NCBI GenBank assembly: GCA_023055425.1
Contig: JALGPY010000008.1
Coordinates: forward strand, 18,759,359 to 18,823,358
DNA: 64,000 bases
Source: Linanthus parryae
Taxonomy: Eukaryota > Streptophyta > Magnoliopsida > Ericales > Polemoniaceae
Direction: 5' to 3'
Shown: piece by piece, positions 46,830 to 57,911 of the stretch
Position numbering within the stretch: position 1 is the first letter of the stretch
How the letters are laid out: every line of letters starts with the position of its first letter
Position numbers and translations under genes: made by a program
The notes under the pieces: generated by a model
What the model saw: the letters and a program-made list of their open reading frames with translations, nothing else
Told to the model about the DNA's origin: nothing
Database searches by the model: none

Positions 46830-47651
46830 TCAGCCACAAGGTGGGGAGTCAGTTTGTGGGAGAAGAAGAAACACTCTGTAATATTCATATGAACATGGAA
46901 TTTGAGAAATTTCTGTTCATGTATGAATACAAATTCATGTTACTTGACATGTATGTATTTTGCCTCTTCATATGAACAAGTTATTTGAGAAATCTTGGTT
47001 CATGTATGTAGATGTAGATAAATTCATGATCCTGACCTATATGTATTTTGTCTCTTCATATACTAAGTTATTTGAGAAATATATGGGGCATGTGTTAAAG
47101 TTGGCCTAAATTTATGGCACACCAACAACATAATGTTCCAAGCTGGGTTTAACAAGCGACAATGATTTAATGCATAACTATTTTATGCATCTGTTGTTAC
47201 TTACAGCAGGAGACCCATCGAAGGAGGAAGTTGATCATTTTTTCTGTAAACAAGGTCAGAATTAACATCCAATTCTCCCCTCAGCCAATGAATTTATGCT
47301 TAATGGATAAGGTATAGGTTTCTGAAAATAGGATTTTTGAATGTGTATTTCTCATAGAAGATTTGTTTGTATTGGATTTAAATGGAACACATCGTGCTGG
47401 TGTTTGGTATGTATCTTTCTAAGTAATAACTGTATGAAATGGTTCAAAGGTTTCACTCACATACAAAAAATCATAGTTATGCTAACTAAAACTTGATTGA
47501 AGCAGATTTTAGGTTGATTGCAGCAGTCTGCAACTTCATGAGCAGTTTCTGGCTTTATGTAGGAGATTGTAGGCTTTCGGGGTTAACACCAGTAATTTTC
47601 ACCTAAAGTTGTCATAGAAGCTCGCTGTATATCGCTGTATTAAAGCTATTG
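46830..47651. other. No gene seen
   Basis: AT-rich sequence with short internal repeats (for example TTCATATGAAC / TTTGAGAAAT motifs near 46890-47090). No supportable gene. Confidence 0.45.
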
Positions 47652-48340
47652 TAACATAGTAGGGGTGCGATTTTGGTTCAACCGAACCGGAACCGAACCG
47701 GCTGAAGCCGAAACCGGTCGGTTTCGGTTCGGTTACACGGTTAGACGTTAAGGTCCGGTTCTGTTGAACTGGAACCGGGGAAATTGGCTCAGCTGGAACC
47801 GTGAACCGGATGGTTCACCGGTTCGGTTTCGGTTCGGTTCCGGTTATGAACCGGTCGGTATTTTATTTATTTATTTATTTATTTTTGATTTGTTTGTGGT
47901 GATAGTAATTGTTGTAGTATTAATTAATAAAATTAGGGTTAGGGTTCATTAATAAAACTACGGTTAGGGTTAGAGTTCCATTAATGTTCTTAATTAATAT
48001 TTGATTTTTTTAATGTACAAATTTAATGTACTTAAACATTAAATTTTTACATTAAAAAATATCAAATATTTTTGGTAGTATTAGTACGTACTAAGTAGTA
48101 TCTATAATACATAAAATTTGACAAATATTGAAAAAAACAACTAAACTTGTATTATTGATTAAAACATCAAATGTTAGAAAAAATTGCATCACTATAGTTT
48201 AAGTACATCCCAACTAGGTTGGCACCCACTTAACTAACAATCATTTGCATTTTTTCTAACTTACATACAAACTTATTGAAATGAACAAAAATACCCAATA
48301 ATAGTCTTCATTTTTCAACGCCTTGTCTTTGGCAATTCGT

Positions 48341-50468
48341 CTACATCTGCGGAGTGTCCGGGTCTATTCCCAAATTTTGGTAAAGTTCGGTCACCAAAAC
48401 GTTCAAAGGGTGTTGGTCTTGTGTGCGTTTGTTGGCGTCGCTCCAATCCTTCGAGCATATGAGTACCACCAATATCTCCGAGGTTAGGCACGATCTTTTC
48501 TCCGACAAAACTCGTTTACCTGCACTAAAAGTAGATTCGGAAGGGACTGTAGAAGCGGGAGGGGTTAGTAAATCACGTGCCATTTTAGAAACAATTGGAT
48601 AAGTTCTTTCATAATTTTTCCACCAATCAAGTATATCTACATTTTCTATTTATTGCTCCGATACATTTAAAAAATAATGTTGGTTGAGAAACAACAATAG
48701 TTCCGAGACGCAACTCGTCCCGGTGGGTGTGGCTTGTGTACTCTTAAATAAAGAACCAATAGCATACTTACTCTTACCCTTACCCTTCGGATCGCTCGAT
48801 GATGTTTGAGCACCACCAACACCAAATTTAGCAAGATATTTATCGTACATAACATTAAGTTTTTGTTTAACTTGTTCAATAGTTGGTGATATCACTACAT
48901 CTCTATATTCGGTAGTCATGTTTTCCGAAATTTGGTTTAGCATAAAACCTAGGGAAGCATCCTTTTGTCTTGGGTCCAAAATACTTGACAAACAAAAAAT
49001 CTTAGGGATCGTTTCAAAATACTTGAGAATTTTTTTTCCATGTCGTTAATTGCGTCTTATAAAATTTCATTCTCCCTATACTCTTTAAAAGCTATAGTTA
49101 AAAACATTAGTTGTGGAACAACGTTGTTAGTAGTAGGATAATAAACACCCGAAAGAATATTAGTTGCGTTATAAAATGGTTCAAGAAATTCTTTTAAGAC
49201 CTTGGCGGCCTTCCAATCATTAAGTGAAACGGAAACGGGATTGTCATTTTCATTCAAAAAACGTGTGATTGTGGTCTCATAACCTTCAACACTTTTCAAC
49301 ATCAAATAAGTCGAGTTCCATCTAGTCCTACAATCTCCCCCAAACCTTCTTTTTTTTCTTGCCGATTTGAACACAATAATCCGCAAAAAGTTTGTTTCTT
49401 TTGTTTGAAGACGCAATAAAGAGAATAGCTTCACGAATAGGAGAAATATACTCATCTAGTTGTTTCAAACCATCTTGTACAATTAAATTGATAATGTGAC
49501 ATACACAACGAACATGTTCAATTTCTTCGCGAAACGGTGTTTGTATCAAAGTTTGAATATGATTTATCGCACTATACATGACGATGCATTGTCAAAAGTA
49601 ATTGATGTAATTCGTTGATCAATACCCCACTCTTAAAAAACATCGATTATGGCTTCTCCAATTTCTACACCATTGTGAGGATATGGAACTTCTTGAAATG
49701 CAATAACACGTTTTTGTAAAATCCAATCTGTGTCAATGTAGTGTGCGGTGACGCAAATATATCCTTTGTTATTTCTACCCGACCACATATCCGAAGTGCA
49801 AACAACTGTGAAATTAGAATTTAAAAAAGTTTGCATAATTTCCGCTTTCCTCTCACTATATATTTCCATTATATTTTTCATAATAGTGTGTCTACTAATA
49901 TGCTTATAACTCGGGCAAAAAGCGGTTTGTACTAATGTGTCAATCTCTACGTCGTCGGTCATATATAGAGGTTTTTCGGTGGCGGTGATATAATGAGATA
50001 ATGCTTTTATTGCCCTATTTTCATCGTAGACAAAAGTAACTACGTTGCCGTGTGCGTCGAATCCTAGTTGGGTTTGGAGCATCGTGTCGCCTACGGCGGG
50101 TGTATCTTTCAAAAGTCCGTGAACATTTTGTAAATGTTTTCTCATTGATCCTAATCCACCGGTTATATCCAATACAAAACTTTTTTGACAATGTTTGCAT
50201 TTAGCCCTAAATTTTTGTTTACCTTTGTCGTCTAAGCCATCGGGTATTTTATCCATATGTTCCCAAACGAGGTTTTTTTAGTTTTTTCCACCTTACGTGT
50301 TCTTTTATTACTACCTAAATTCGGATCATTTTCCTCTATACCGTCAAAAGCATTAGCGGCACCATCGCCAAATAAAATGTCCATTTGATCATCAATAGTC
50401 ATGTCGTCGATTATGGGTACGTATTGGTTGTTTTGGTCATCAACATTTACATGAGAAGAAGAAGCCAT
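48341..50468 (-). pseudogene. hAT transposase (BED finger + C-terminal dimerisation domain)
   Basis: N-terminal acidic leader MASSSHVNVDDQNNQYV from 50468, a shift near 50250, then a BED zinc finger (CKHCQ...MRKHLQNVH, about 50130-50210), the hAT core (FTVVCTSDMWSGRNNKGYI, about 49770-49830; RRFGGDCRTRWNSTYLMLKS, about 49270-49340), and the dimerisation domain MARDLLTPPASTVPSESTFS / AGKRVLSEKR (48460-48583). A stop at 49633 and several frameshifts split it. All domains are present in order, so the element was once autonomous. Confidence 0.88.
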
Positions 50469-50855
50469 TTTTTTCTTATAGAAATTTGATGAAAAATAAA
50501 TAAAGTTTTACAAGTAAAGCACAAATAATAACACAATCAAATAGCAAACAACAAAAAATAAAACTTACAAACTCCAAGAATAATTCTTCGAGGTGAAGCG
50601 AAACATCGAAGATTGAATATGCGTTGTTTGTCGAAGATTGAAGAACGTTGCTTGTCGAATGTTGAAGATGAGAACTTAGCCGTCGAGAACAAGAACTAAA
50701 GGAAGTTGGAGGATTTTTGTAACTTTGAGGGTGTATAAGGATGAGTATGATGAATTGAGAGTGAAGAATTGTGATAAATATGATGAGAGTTTGATGAGGA
50801 AGTGTGAAAAAAATTGTGGAAGTGATGGGGTATTTATAGGTGATGAAGGGAGGAA

Positions 50856-50877
50856 GGGGGGGGGGGGGGGGGGGGGG
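50856..50877 (+). repeat. Poly(G) run, 22 bases
   Basis: Twenty-two consecutive G, followed by A-rich runs, in the 5' region of the hAT transposase gene (transcript sense would read C). Confidence 0.9.
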
Positions 50878-51548
50878 TAATTGTAAAAAAAAAAAGTCAA
50901 AAAAACAAAAAAAAAAAAAAAAAAAAAAACATCAGCCCGTTAGCCAAACGGTCACTGGGCATGATAGTGATGGTTCAAAACGGTCGAATTTTTTAAAAAA
51001 CTGACCGTTGCCTTCGGTTCCGGACCGGTTCCGGTTCCGGTTAACACCGGTTCCGATTTCGGGTCCGGTTCCGGTTCCGGTAGATGCACAAACCGAACCG
51101 TACCCGGTATACTACCGGGTCCGGGTCGGTTCGGTTCCCATGCTAGCCGGTTCGGTTCTCGGTCTCACCGGGCCGGTTCAACTCCAACGGTTTCGGTTCG
51201 GTTCTCGGTTGAACCGAACCGGAATCGCAGCTCTATAACATAGCTCGCTGTATTCTGTTCTTAGAACACTCTCTTTCCTCTGCACGCACACGTAGTAGTC
51301 ACTTTTTCTGCCATTGCATCTTACATTCCAGTCTTTTATTTTGTCTTTGATGAACACGCAATAGGAAGCAGTTGTGATAGACAACATGATTATATTGTTT
51401 TGTGAATTCAAGGAAATTGCTCCTACTGCCTTTTATTTTAGCATCACGAGTGCCATACATAATATATTTACCCTGAACAATGGGTTTCGGGCTCCTCGTG
51501 CTATTGTTATTTTGGTCAAGCATGCTTCCAGTTTGTACTTCGAAAATA

Positions 51549-51795
51549 CTATCTATGTTTCTTCTCTTTCCGTGGCAGTTGACTTTCTTACCAGTAATCG
51601 GGTCACTTTGACTAAGTGATTTTGATAGCAAAATGATGTAACATTTTGACATTTTTTCATAGGATTGTACTCTACAAGATCATGCAAAAATTACCAGATT
51701 CGTATATCGTTTTGCAAACCAAATTATCGGGTCAAAATGACCCAGTGAATAGTGTCAAAAAGTGAAGTAAGTTGAAAGAGAAGAAGCAGAGGTAG
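51549..51795. mobile_element. Stowaway-type MITE, family S1 copy d
   Basis: 247 bp, TA at 51547-51548 and 51796-51797; inverted ends CTATCTATGTTTCTTCTC / CTACCTCTGCTTCTTCTC and shared interior with copies a-c. Confidence 0.82.
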
Positions 51796-51797
51796 TA

Positions 51798-52435
51798 AGA
51801 TCTAAATGTTTGTTCTATGACTACTAAAACTGCTTTAGCCACGGGCTAATAGTTTTAGCCACGGTTGCCAACCATGCTCAAAAACTGCATAGTTTTCCTA
51901 TTAGCAACTGGAGATGGCTGCGGGGAACTTTTAATCACGGTAGTTACCGTGGTGAAATTCCGTTGCCTACTTAACCATGGTAATACAATTCAAGTGGTCA
52001 AAAGGACCATGTGCCTACTTACCGCAGCTTATATTGTTTGTGGCCTCTGTAATACCATTGTTATCATGACTTTTGGCAGCAGTAGTTAAAATGTGGCAAA
52101 CAAATGTACATGTGTGTAATACAATCCTTGCTTTGTCCCAAAACCAATTCCAGTGTAATTCGGAAATCAAAAACTCAAAATAGCACTAAATACATACGCA
52201 ATTGGACCAATCCGCATAATTCGTCAACACAAAATTAGACAAACCCATACACGAGGCATTACACTTGGCTTAGCTAGAAAACGGTAAATGAGTTGAATTG
52301 TCACAACAAAGGTGTGCTTGATTGCAAACCCCATTCTGCATTTAGGAAACCTAAAAGAACGAAAACACAATTAGTTGCTACAATCATAGACATATCACAC
52401 GAATGTTAAGAAAGTATATGCCTACAAAAACTAAG
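51798..52435. other. No gene seen
   Basis: Contains TTTTAGCCACGG and related ACCGTGG motifs (51830-51990) suggesting an old repeat, otherwise featureless AT-rich DNA. Confidence 0.4.
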
Positions 52436-52750
52436 AGCATCTCCAATAGATTATGTAAATCAATTTTGTTAGGTATATTATAAATAGTTTGGTAAAAATC
52501 GAACTCCAATAGCATATGTATCTTGATAGGTAAAATACAAATTATGTATCTACTTCGCCAAACTTGACGATGATTTTTTGTTATGTAAAATCATCTTCCT
52601 CCCCTATTTATGTGGGTAAGAACATGTATCCTAAATTTTCCACCAACTTCCACTATTTTCTCTCCATGTGTCCACATTTCTAGTATATAATAAATTTAAA
52701 ATGTTAATATATATTTTTTACATAATCATTACTGGAGAAGACTCTTGAAA
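52436..52750. mobile_element. Probable MITE with GAGCATCTCCAATAG end
   Basis: Left end GAGCATCTCCAATAGATTATG is a widespread plant MITE terminus; the right side (ATAATCATTACTGGAGAAGACTC) is a degenerate inverted counterpart. Target duplication not found. Confidence 0.5.
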
Positions 52751-53344
52751 TCTTCATTATTTGTTATGTAAAGCAACAGTTTTTTCCATAATTTTTTCCT
52801 CCTAGTACCGGAGATACTCAGAGACGAGTTTCAAATGAAAAAAAAAGATAAAAGACATTTTCCACCCTCCAACTATAGAGAAAACACATTTTGCCCCCTG
52901 ATTTATGAAAAATACATTTTGCACCCCTGTTAACGGATGGAGGGTGGACAAATACCACCCTTCTGTTACAATCCGTTAGTGTAGGGGTGTAAACTGACAA
53001 TTTGTGACCATTTTAACCTCATTGATTGTGGACAAATACCACCCTTTTTTGTTTGTTATAAATTTTTTATCATGTTTTTGAGCACCACAGCCATTACCAC
53101 TAAATCCACCACCACCACCACCACCACCACCACAACAGCAGCAACCACAACAATAATAACAACAGCAGCATCAGCAACAACAACAACAACATTACCACCA
53201 AATTCCAACACTCACCTTCTTCAACCTCTTCACCACCACCATTTTCGCATCCTCAAGAATCGCCCTATAAGGCGTACCAAACGTGCCCTTCCCACGCACC
53301 TCAGCTGAAGCCCTAAACAAATCTTCCAAATCAAACACAGAGCA

Positions 53345-53718
53345 GGTCAAGGAATGGCGATTTACACAGCCAACCTCGATTCCCCGCTATTAACCAAAAC
53401 CTCGTCGTTCATCGCTCATCGAGGAAATCGGGTTCAGAAACCCCTTCAACTCCTCATCCTCCTCTGCCGCCTCTGGTGGGGACGAATCTGGATCCAGCGA
53501 CCGGCGTATTCAGTGGCTCTGCTAATTTGCTTCTCTGTGATTTTTTTAGTCTCGATTTGGGGTTGAGAGTGTTGAATTCCGAGGAACCGAACGTCCTTCC
53601 ATGCAGCTTCACAGACTGGGCAAGCTAGGGTTTCCAGATTTATCGGAATCGCAGAAGTGATGCAAGGGAAATGAAACTTGTGTGAGCATTCGGCTGTGTA
53701 AATCGCCATTCCTTGACC
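53345..53718. repeat. 27-bp perfect inverted repeat in Pack-MULE 3
   Basis: 53345-53371 (starting GGTCAAGGAATGGCGATTTA) and its exact reverse complement at 53692-53718. Both arms encode GQGMAIYTA in their own orientation, so part of the RING exon is present twice in opposite directions. Confidence 0.9.
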
Positions 53719-53739
53719 TTCTCTGTTCATGCTCTTCAA
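53541..53739 (-). pseudogene. Captured RING-finger exon (WAV3-like E3 ligase family)
   Basis: Minus-strand reading [20 protein letters not shown] followed by FPCITS...LACPVCEAAWKDV gives the second half of a RING domain (C-x-H-x2-H-x2-C ... C-P-V-C). This arrangement, with AIYTAECSH and CPVC-x4-WK, matches the plant WAV3/EDA40 type (RING plus von Willebrand A domain) E3 ligases. The first half of the RING and the rest of the protein are absent. It sits between the inverted repeats of Pack-MULE 3. Confidence 0.7.
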
Positions 53740-53886
53740 AAAAATTCTACAATAGAAGGAAAAAAATCAAAATCAATTACGAGAAGTCAAAAAAAGAACG
53801 AATCGATTCAGAGGGGGAAAGAGATAACAAATTCATTCTCTGGACTTGGATCTGACTCGTAGGCGTCGCCATCTCCCAACAAGCGA

Positions 53887-54123
53887 ATGGCGATGGGAGG
53901 CCGAGGGAAGTCTCGCACTCAGAGGAAGCACTTCCGAGAGGGAAGAGAACACGTCTGGAAGCAAAGCAAGTCTGAGTCTCAGCCCGCCGACGGCAGCACC
54001 ACCACTGAAAACAAAATCAGTCGTCACTGGGAATCATTCGCCACTCAGAACCCTGGATTGGATGATTCACCATATCCTTCTTCAGCTCATCTTCTTCTTC
54101 TTATTATTATTTTCTTCACCTGA
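53887..54123 (+). pseudogene. Captured TRM4/NSUN2-like first exon
   Basis: From ATG 53887: MAMGGRGKSRTQRKHFREGR then EHVWKQSK and WESFATQNPGLDD. The RTQRKHF, VWK and FATQNP motifs match the N-terminus of plant TRM4/NSUN2 RNA cytosine-5 methyltransferases. The catalytic domain is absent; the frame runs into unrelated sequence and stops at 54123. Opposite in orientation to the RING fragment, so at least two donors or an inversion are needed. Confidence 0.6.
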
Positions 54124-54154
54124 GAAGAGAGAGATAAGAGGGAGAGGCTAGGGT

Positions 54155-54501
54155 TGTTGAGAAGTCCCACATCGGACATTCAAGAAGAACAAAAAAGAAT
54201 TAATAAGTGTTTAGGGCTACTCCTCTCATTGCCAATTGGTTTTGAGATGGAACCGCATGGATTCTTATATGATATCAGAGACAGATTTCACACACACGTG
54301 AATGGTCTAACAACCCACGTGCTCACCGCCACCCGCAGACAAAAGATCCACGTGTAGGCAAAAAATATGCCACACGTGAGGGGGCGTGTTGAGAAGTCCC
54401 ACATCGGACATTCAAGAAGAACAAAAAGAATTACTAAGTGTTCGGGACTACTCCCCCTCATTGTCAATTGGTTTTAAGGTGGAACCCCATGGATTCTTAC
54501 A
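54155..54501 (+). mobile_element. TRIM element nested in Pack-MULE 3
   Basis: Two 115-bp terminal repeats (54155-54269; 54387-54501) begin TGTTGAGAAGTCCCACATCGG. Between them a primer-site relic (TGATATCAGAGAC) follows the left repeat and a purine tract GTGAGGGGGCG precedes the right. No coding capacity. A 5-bp duplication was not found. Confidence 0.85.
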
Positions 54502-54707
54502 AATGAGAGGATGAGGATGAGGAGAAGAAAATGTTTATATAGTAGTGTAATTTTCCTTCAAAGTGAGGATAAATATGTCATTTAGCCCATTCCGTTAACT
54601 CCATCCACTCTCCATTCACTGACAGGGATGCAAAATGTATTTTCTCATAAATCAGAGGGCAAACTGTCTTTTCTCCATAGCCAGAGGGTGGAAAATGTCT
54701 TTTACCC

Positions 54708-55800
54708 AAAAGAAACACAAAACGTATCATAAATAGCAATTTATCTATCCTAATTCCTAAGAATACAAGATTTATTTCATAACATTGTTTCTAATTGATT
54801 TTGGTGTATATTAGTTGCATACAGATGACTACATGACAACATTATCACTGTGACTGATTACAAGATAATTATCCATCAAACCATTTTCACAAAGAAGGCA
54901 TTTTCCTATAGTCATTTCCTATCAAAAGCATAAATTGCCAACACAGACAGCATATCAACCCCCCCCCCCCCCCCAAAAAAAAAAAAATGATAAAAGAAGC
55001 CAACAATTTCCATCAACATAGCTTAAAACCTCCTCCTATCCACTGCTTAATTCGAACAACTTCGTCGGACGAAAAAGATTTGCAGCACCGGTTGAATAGA
55101 GGGCCGCTATGCTTCACCCATTTTTCTTCACCCCTAAAGTTCACCTCCTACATGGAAACCTAGTTGGCGGATTCGTCAATATTTATTTCTAAAATTAAAT
55201 GTACATTTATATACCAATCTCATAGTTGTCATATTTTCTTGATTGACTGACTAATCAGCCAACTAAGCATCCACATAGGAGGTGAATTTAAGGGTGAAGA
55301 AAACGAGGTGAAGCATAACATTTCTCGGTTGAATATCCTCGTTATTGTTTTACTTTGCAGACTCCACTATCTGCGATCAAAATTCATATTTGCTCTCTCT
55401 CTCTCTCTCTTCAATCTCTGCTAGTTAATCCCTCTTTCTCTCCTTAAGTTTGTCAATCTTAAATTTGGGAATACAACAAACCCAATCTGATCGACTACAA
55501 TCACACTAAGCAAAAGCATGTATCAAGACAAACTAACCTTCAAATCAGCGTTAGTATGATCTTTTTCACCATTCCCACTTGGTCACATAAAAAACGGGAA
55601 TAAGGAGGACAAAACAGTCTTTATGCACGCGACATTAACCACCGCCGTTACAGGGGTATGTGTGATTTGTCAAACTATAGGGGTTCAGTTTGAAATATGG
55701 CCAAAACACAGGGGTATAGATTGTCATTTACCCTGATTTCTCACCTAAATAGTTGGGCTTAAGATTTCTCTTTCTCTGTCATAAAGAAGACAGCAACCAT
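54708..55800. other. No gene seen; poly(C)/poly(A) tract and a MULE end relic
   Basis: Sixteen C followed by thirteen A at 54959-54987. Near 55600-55732 a sequence ends ...GATTGTCATTTACCC, similar in style to MULE right ends, but no left partner was found. CT microsatellite at 55396-55410. Confidence 0.45.
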
Positions 55801-55803
55801 TGT

Positions 55804-56112
55804 GGGGCTGTTTGGATTTCGGGGTTAGGTCAACCTAACCACAACAATGACAAATATCCGGTCAGCGAACGTGATTACCGGTGGTCGGGTAATTTTAACC
55901 GGTGACCGGGTGTGGGAATGATGTGGTGACGAAAATTGTACTTTTAGCGATAAAATAATAATAAAAAACAACCGGTGACCGGCTCCAACTAAACCGGTCA
56001 CCGGAAAAATTCTACCCCACCCTCTAAATCTAAAATCCCAACCATTAAATCCAAACAACAACATGTTACGGTTTAACCTAACCCCAAAACCGTAAAAATC
56101 TAAACAGCCCTT
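55804..56112. mobile_element. MITE with GGGCTGTTTGGATTT ends
   Basis: Inverted ends GGGGCTGTTTGGATTT and, opposite strand, AAGGGCTGTTTAGATTT, then GGGGTTAGGT on both sides; interior has ACCGGTGACCGG-type palindromes. About 309 bp; no clear target duplication. Confidence 0.7.
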
Positions 56113-56227
56113 ATACCCTTCACTTGTCGGGTATCATTTACTGCACAAATCAGCAAGTATTCACTCTCACCGAGAGAGAACATGTACGGAGTGAGATTCA
56201 AATCCATTCTTGTCTGTGGTTCCAGAC

Positions 56228-56633
56228 CTATGTTACCAGAAACGTGGTACGTTGCGGTACGTGGGGCGAGAACGGGAACGGGAAACGCGATAGGTGTCGG
56301 TACGGGGTATGTTAGGGGTAGGCTTCTCCAGAACGGTGTTCGGGATGAAATACAATTACTAGGAACGAGGAACACTAATTGGGAACAATTTTCCCTACAG
56401 TTACCTAAAAAGTCCAACAATATCAACTTAAGTAGTTTCATACTTCCATTCTCAAATCCATTTATCTTGATAACATAACTTTCTGCAAATAAGTACAGCT
56501 GGAAACTAGTAATATAAACATGTCACTTATGTACTCACCACTCTACGAAACCTTCGGGTCGATGCCTTCAGCGTTTCGGTACGTACGACTCGGAATGAGA
56601 AACACGGCTACTTTTACGTTTCTGGTAACATAG
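56228..56633. mobile_element. hAT-type MITE
   Basis: 406 bp, exact inverted ends CTATGTTACCAGAAACG, perfect 8-bp duplication TTCCAGAC at 56220-56227 and 56634-56641. Interior has GGTACG-rich repeats. Confidence 0.93.
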
Positions 56634-56641
56634 TTCCAGAC

Positions 56642-57622
56642 CAGCCAAAGAAGGTTAACACTTAACACAGTTCACAAGATCAGTATAACCCAGATCAGAA
56701 ACATCAGATCTCTCAAGTTTCATAACCAATCAAGGTCAGGAGTAATCCGCAGCAGTAGTCATGGCTTTTTTACTTTATAGCTTGCTGATTTCTATAGCCG
56801 AGATTGATCCAGGTTTCGGATGAGAATAGGTTTTCATTTAATATAATTAAGGAGAGCATGTAAGTTTAGAAAACCGGTTAACAGGTGGGATGATAGCTAT
56901 CAAGTTTATATACTGCCTTTTGTACCTAAACCCAGTAATTATACAGTTAATACTATATGCTGAAGCAAGACAAGCATGTACAGTTTTTCTCAACAACAGT
57001 CAGTTACATCAAAAGAAAGAATGATCCTACGACTGTGCAACGCAGGATTGCTGGCATACCTGAGCATTTTCAACACAAACAGAATCTTTGTAGCATGCTT
57101 CCATCATCAGATATGGGTTTCACAGAACAGCATCTGTCAAACTGCTCAACCAAGAAGTTAAGGAGTTGAGTAAGGAAATGAAGAAATAGAGTTTCACACG
57201 ACATACAGCATGTTTAAGAAGTCAAAATTACTTACTTTCTACTCTGGATGGATATTTTATCTCCCAAAACCATTTTCGAGGAGTAATTTCAGATGCACTT
57301 CAAGGTAAGTGCAATCCACGAATCCAGGAAAAGTTACCTAGTCCCTAAATTTGTGAAGATCAGGATTCAGGAGTCAGGAAGTAAATCCGACATAAATCCG
57401 ACAAGAACAATTACAGTTTGCTGCACATGGTCTTGAGATCAAGCATCAGATAAGTTGAACATGAAATGCCACGACTATAAGCTAACAGCTACACCCGTTT
57501 TGTAGCCTCAAAGGACCGAGTACAAACTACAAAAATCTATATCACAAACCAAACTTAGTGGATTTCTCATCGGAAGGGAGTGGTGAAAGATGGTCTTAGG
57601 TTAGAAATATAAATTATCCTTT
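56642..57622. other. No gene seen
   Basis: AT-rich sequence; open frames at 56957-57169 overlap each other and have no domain. Confidence 0.4.
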
Positions 57623-57906
57623 TTAACTATCCTTGTCCAACAGTTCCCCATGACATCTCAAGGTATCCCCCTCACAGTCCAACCCAGCCCGCAAACAAAT
57701 CCTACTCTCTTCTATCAGTGCATCATTAAAGTCACTATATCCTACAACCGAGAGCATTTCAAATCTGCTTTTAAATGATGATCCTTCAGAATTTCCAGAG
57801 ATGTAAGATTTCGTTTGATACCTTTCCACTTTACCCTTCACTGGATTCTTTGGGTATGGGTCCTTGTTCTGCGTCCTGCAACCTTTCAGAGCTTTCACCG
57901 ATGCCC
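57623..57906 (-). CDS. Unrecognised terminal-exon candidate
   Basis: An acceptor GGCAG lies at 57911-57907 (minus), followed by about 94 codons ending at 57623: ASVKALKGCRTQNKDP ... SRFEMLSVVGYSDFNDALIE ... CLRAGLDCEG. Composition looks protein-like, with no repeats or transposon motif. I recognise no family, and no convincing upstream exon was joined, since the flanking DNA up to 63 kb holds MITEs, a Helitron and pseudogene pieces. It may be the last exon of a gene or a leftover fragment. Confidence 0.25.
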
Positions 57907-57911
57907 CTGCC

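Larger units (their letters stand above)
47660..51235 (-). mobile_element. hAT element with decayed transposase gene
   Basis: 3576 bp with inverted ends TAGGGGTGCGATTTTGG (left) and TAGAGCTGCGATTCCGG (right, opposite strand), rich in GAACCGAACCGG/CCGGTTCGGTT subterminal motifs, and a perfect 8-bp duplication TAACATAG (47652-47659; 51236-51243). It encodes a transposase on the minus strand (48341-50468). Confidence 0.93.
52846..54707. mobile_element. Pack-MULE 3, chimeric
   Basis: Inverted ends of about 90 bp: ATAAAAGACATTTTCCACCC at the left and GGGTAAAAGACATTTTCCAC on the opposite strand at the right, both with GCCC(C/T)CTGATTTATGA inside. The 9-bp duplication is not clear because the flanks are A-rich. 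It carries a minus-strand RING-type fragment, a plus-strand TRM4/NSUN2-like fragment and a nested TRIM. No transposase. Confidence 0.85.

Noticed and set aside
53072..53308. Poly-Thr frame in Pack-MULE 3
   Set aside because: Translation of CCA/CAA microsatellite DNA.
52837..54716. A 9-bp target duplication for Pack-MULE 3
   Set aside because: The flanks are A-rich (GAAAAAAAA against AAAAGAAAC), so no exact match can be claimed.
55600..55732. Another complete MULE
   Set aside because: Only a right-end-like sequence (ends ATTTACCC) was found; no left partner within reach.
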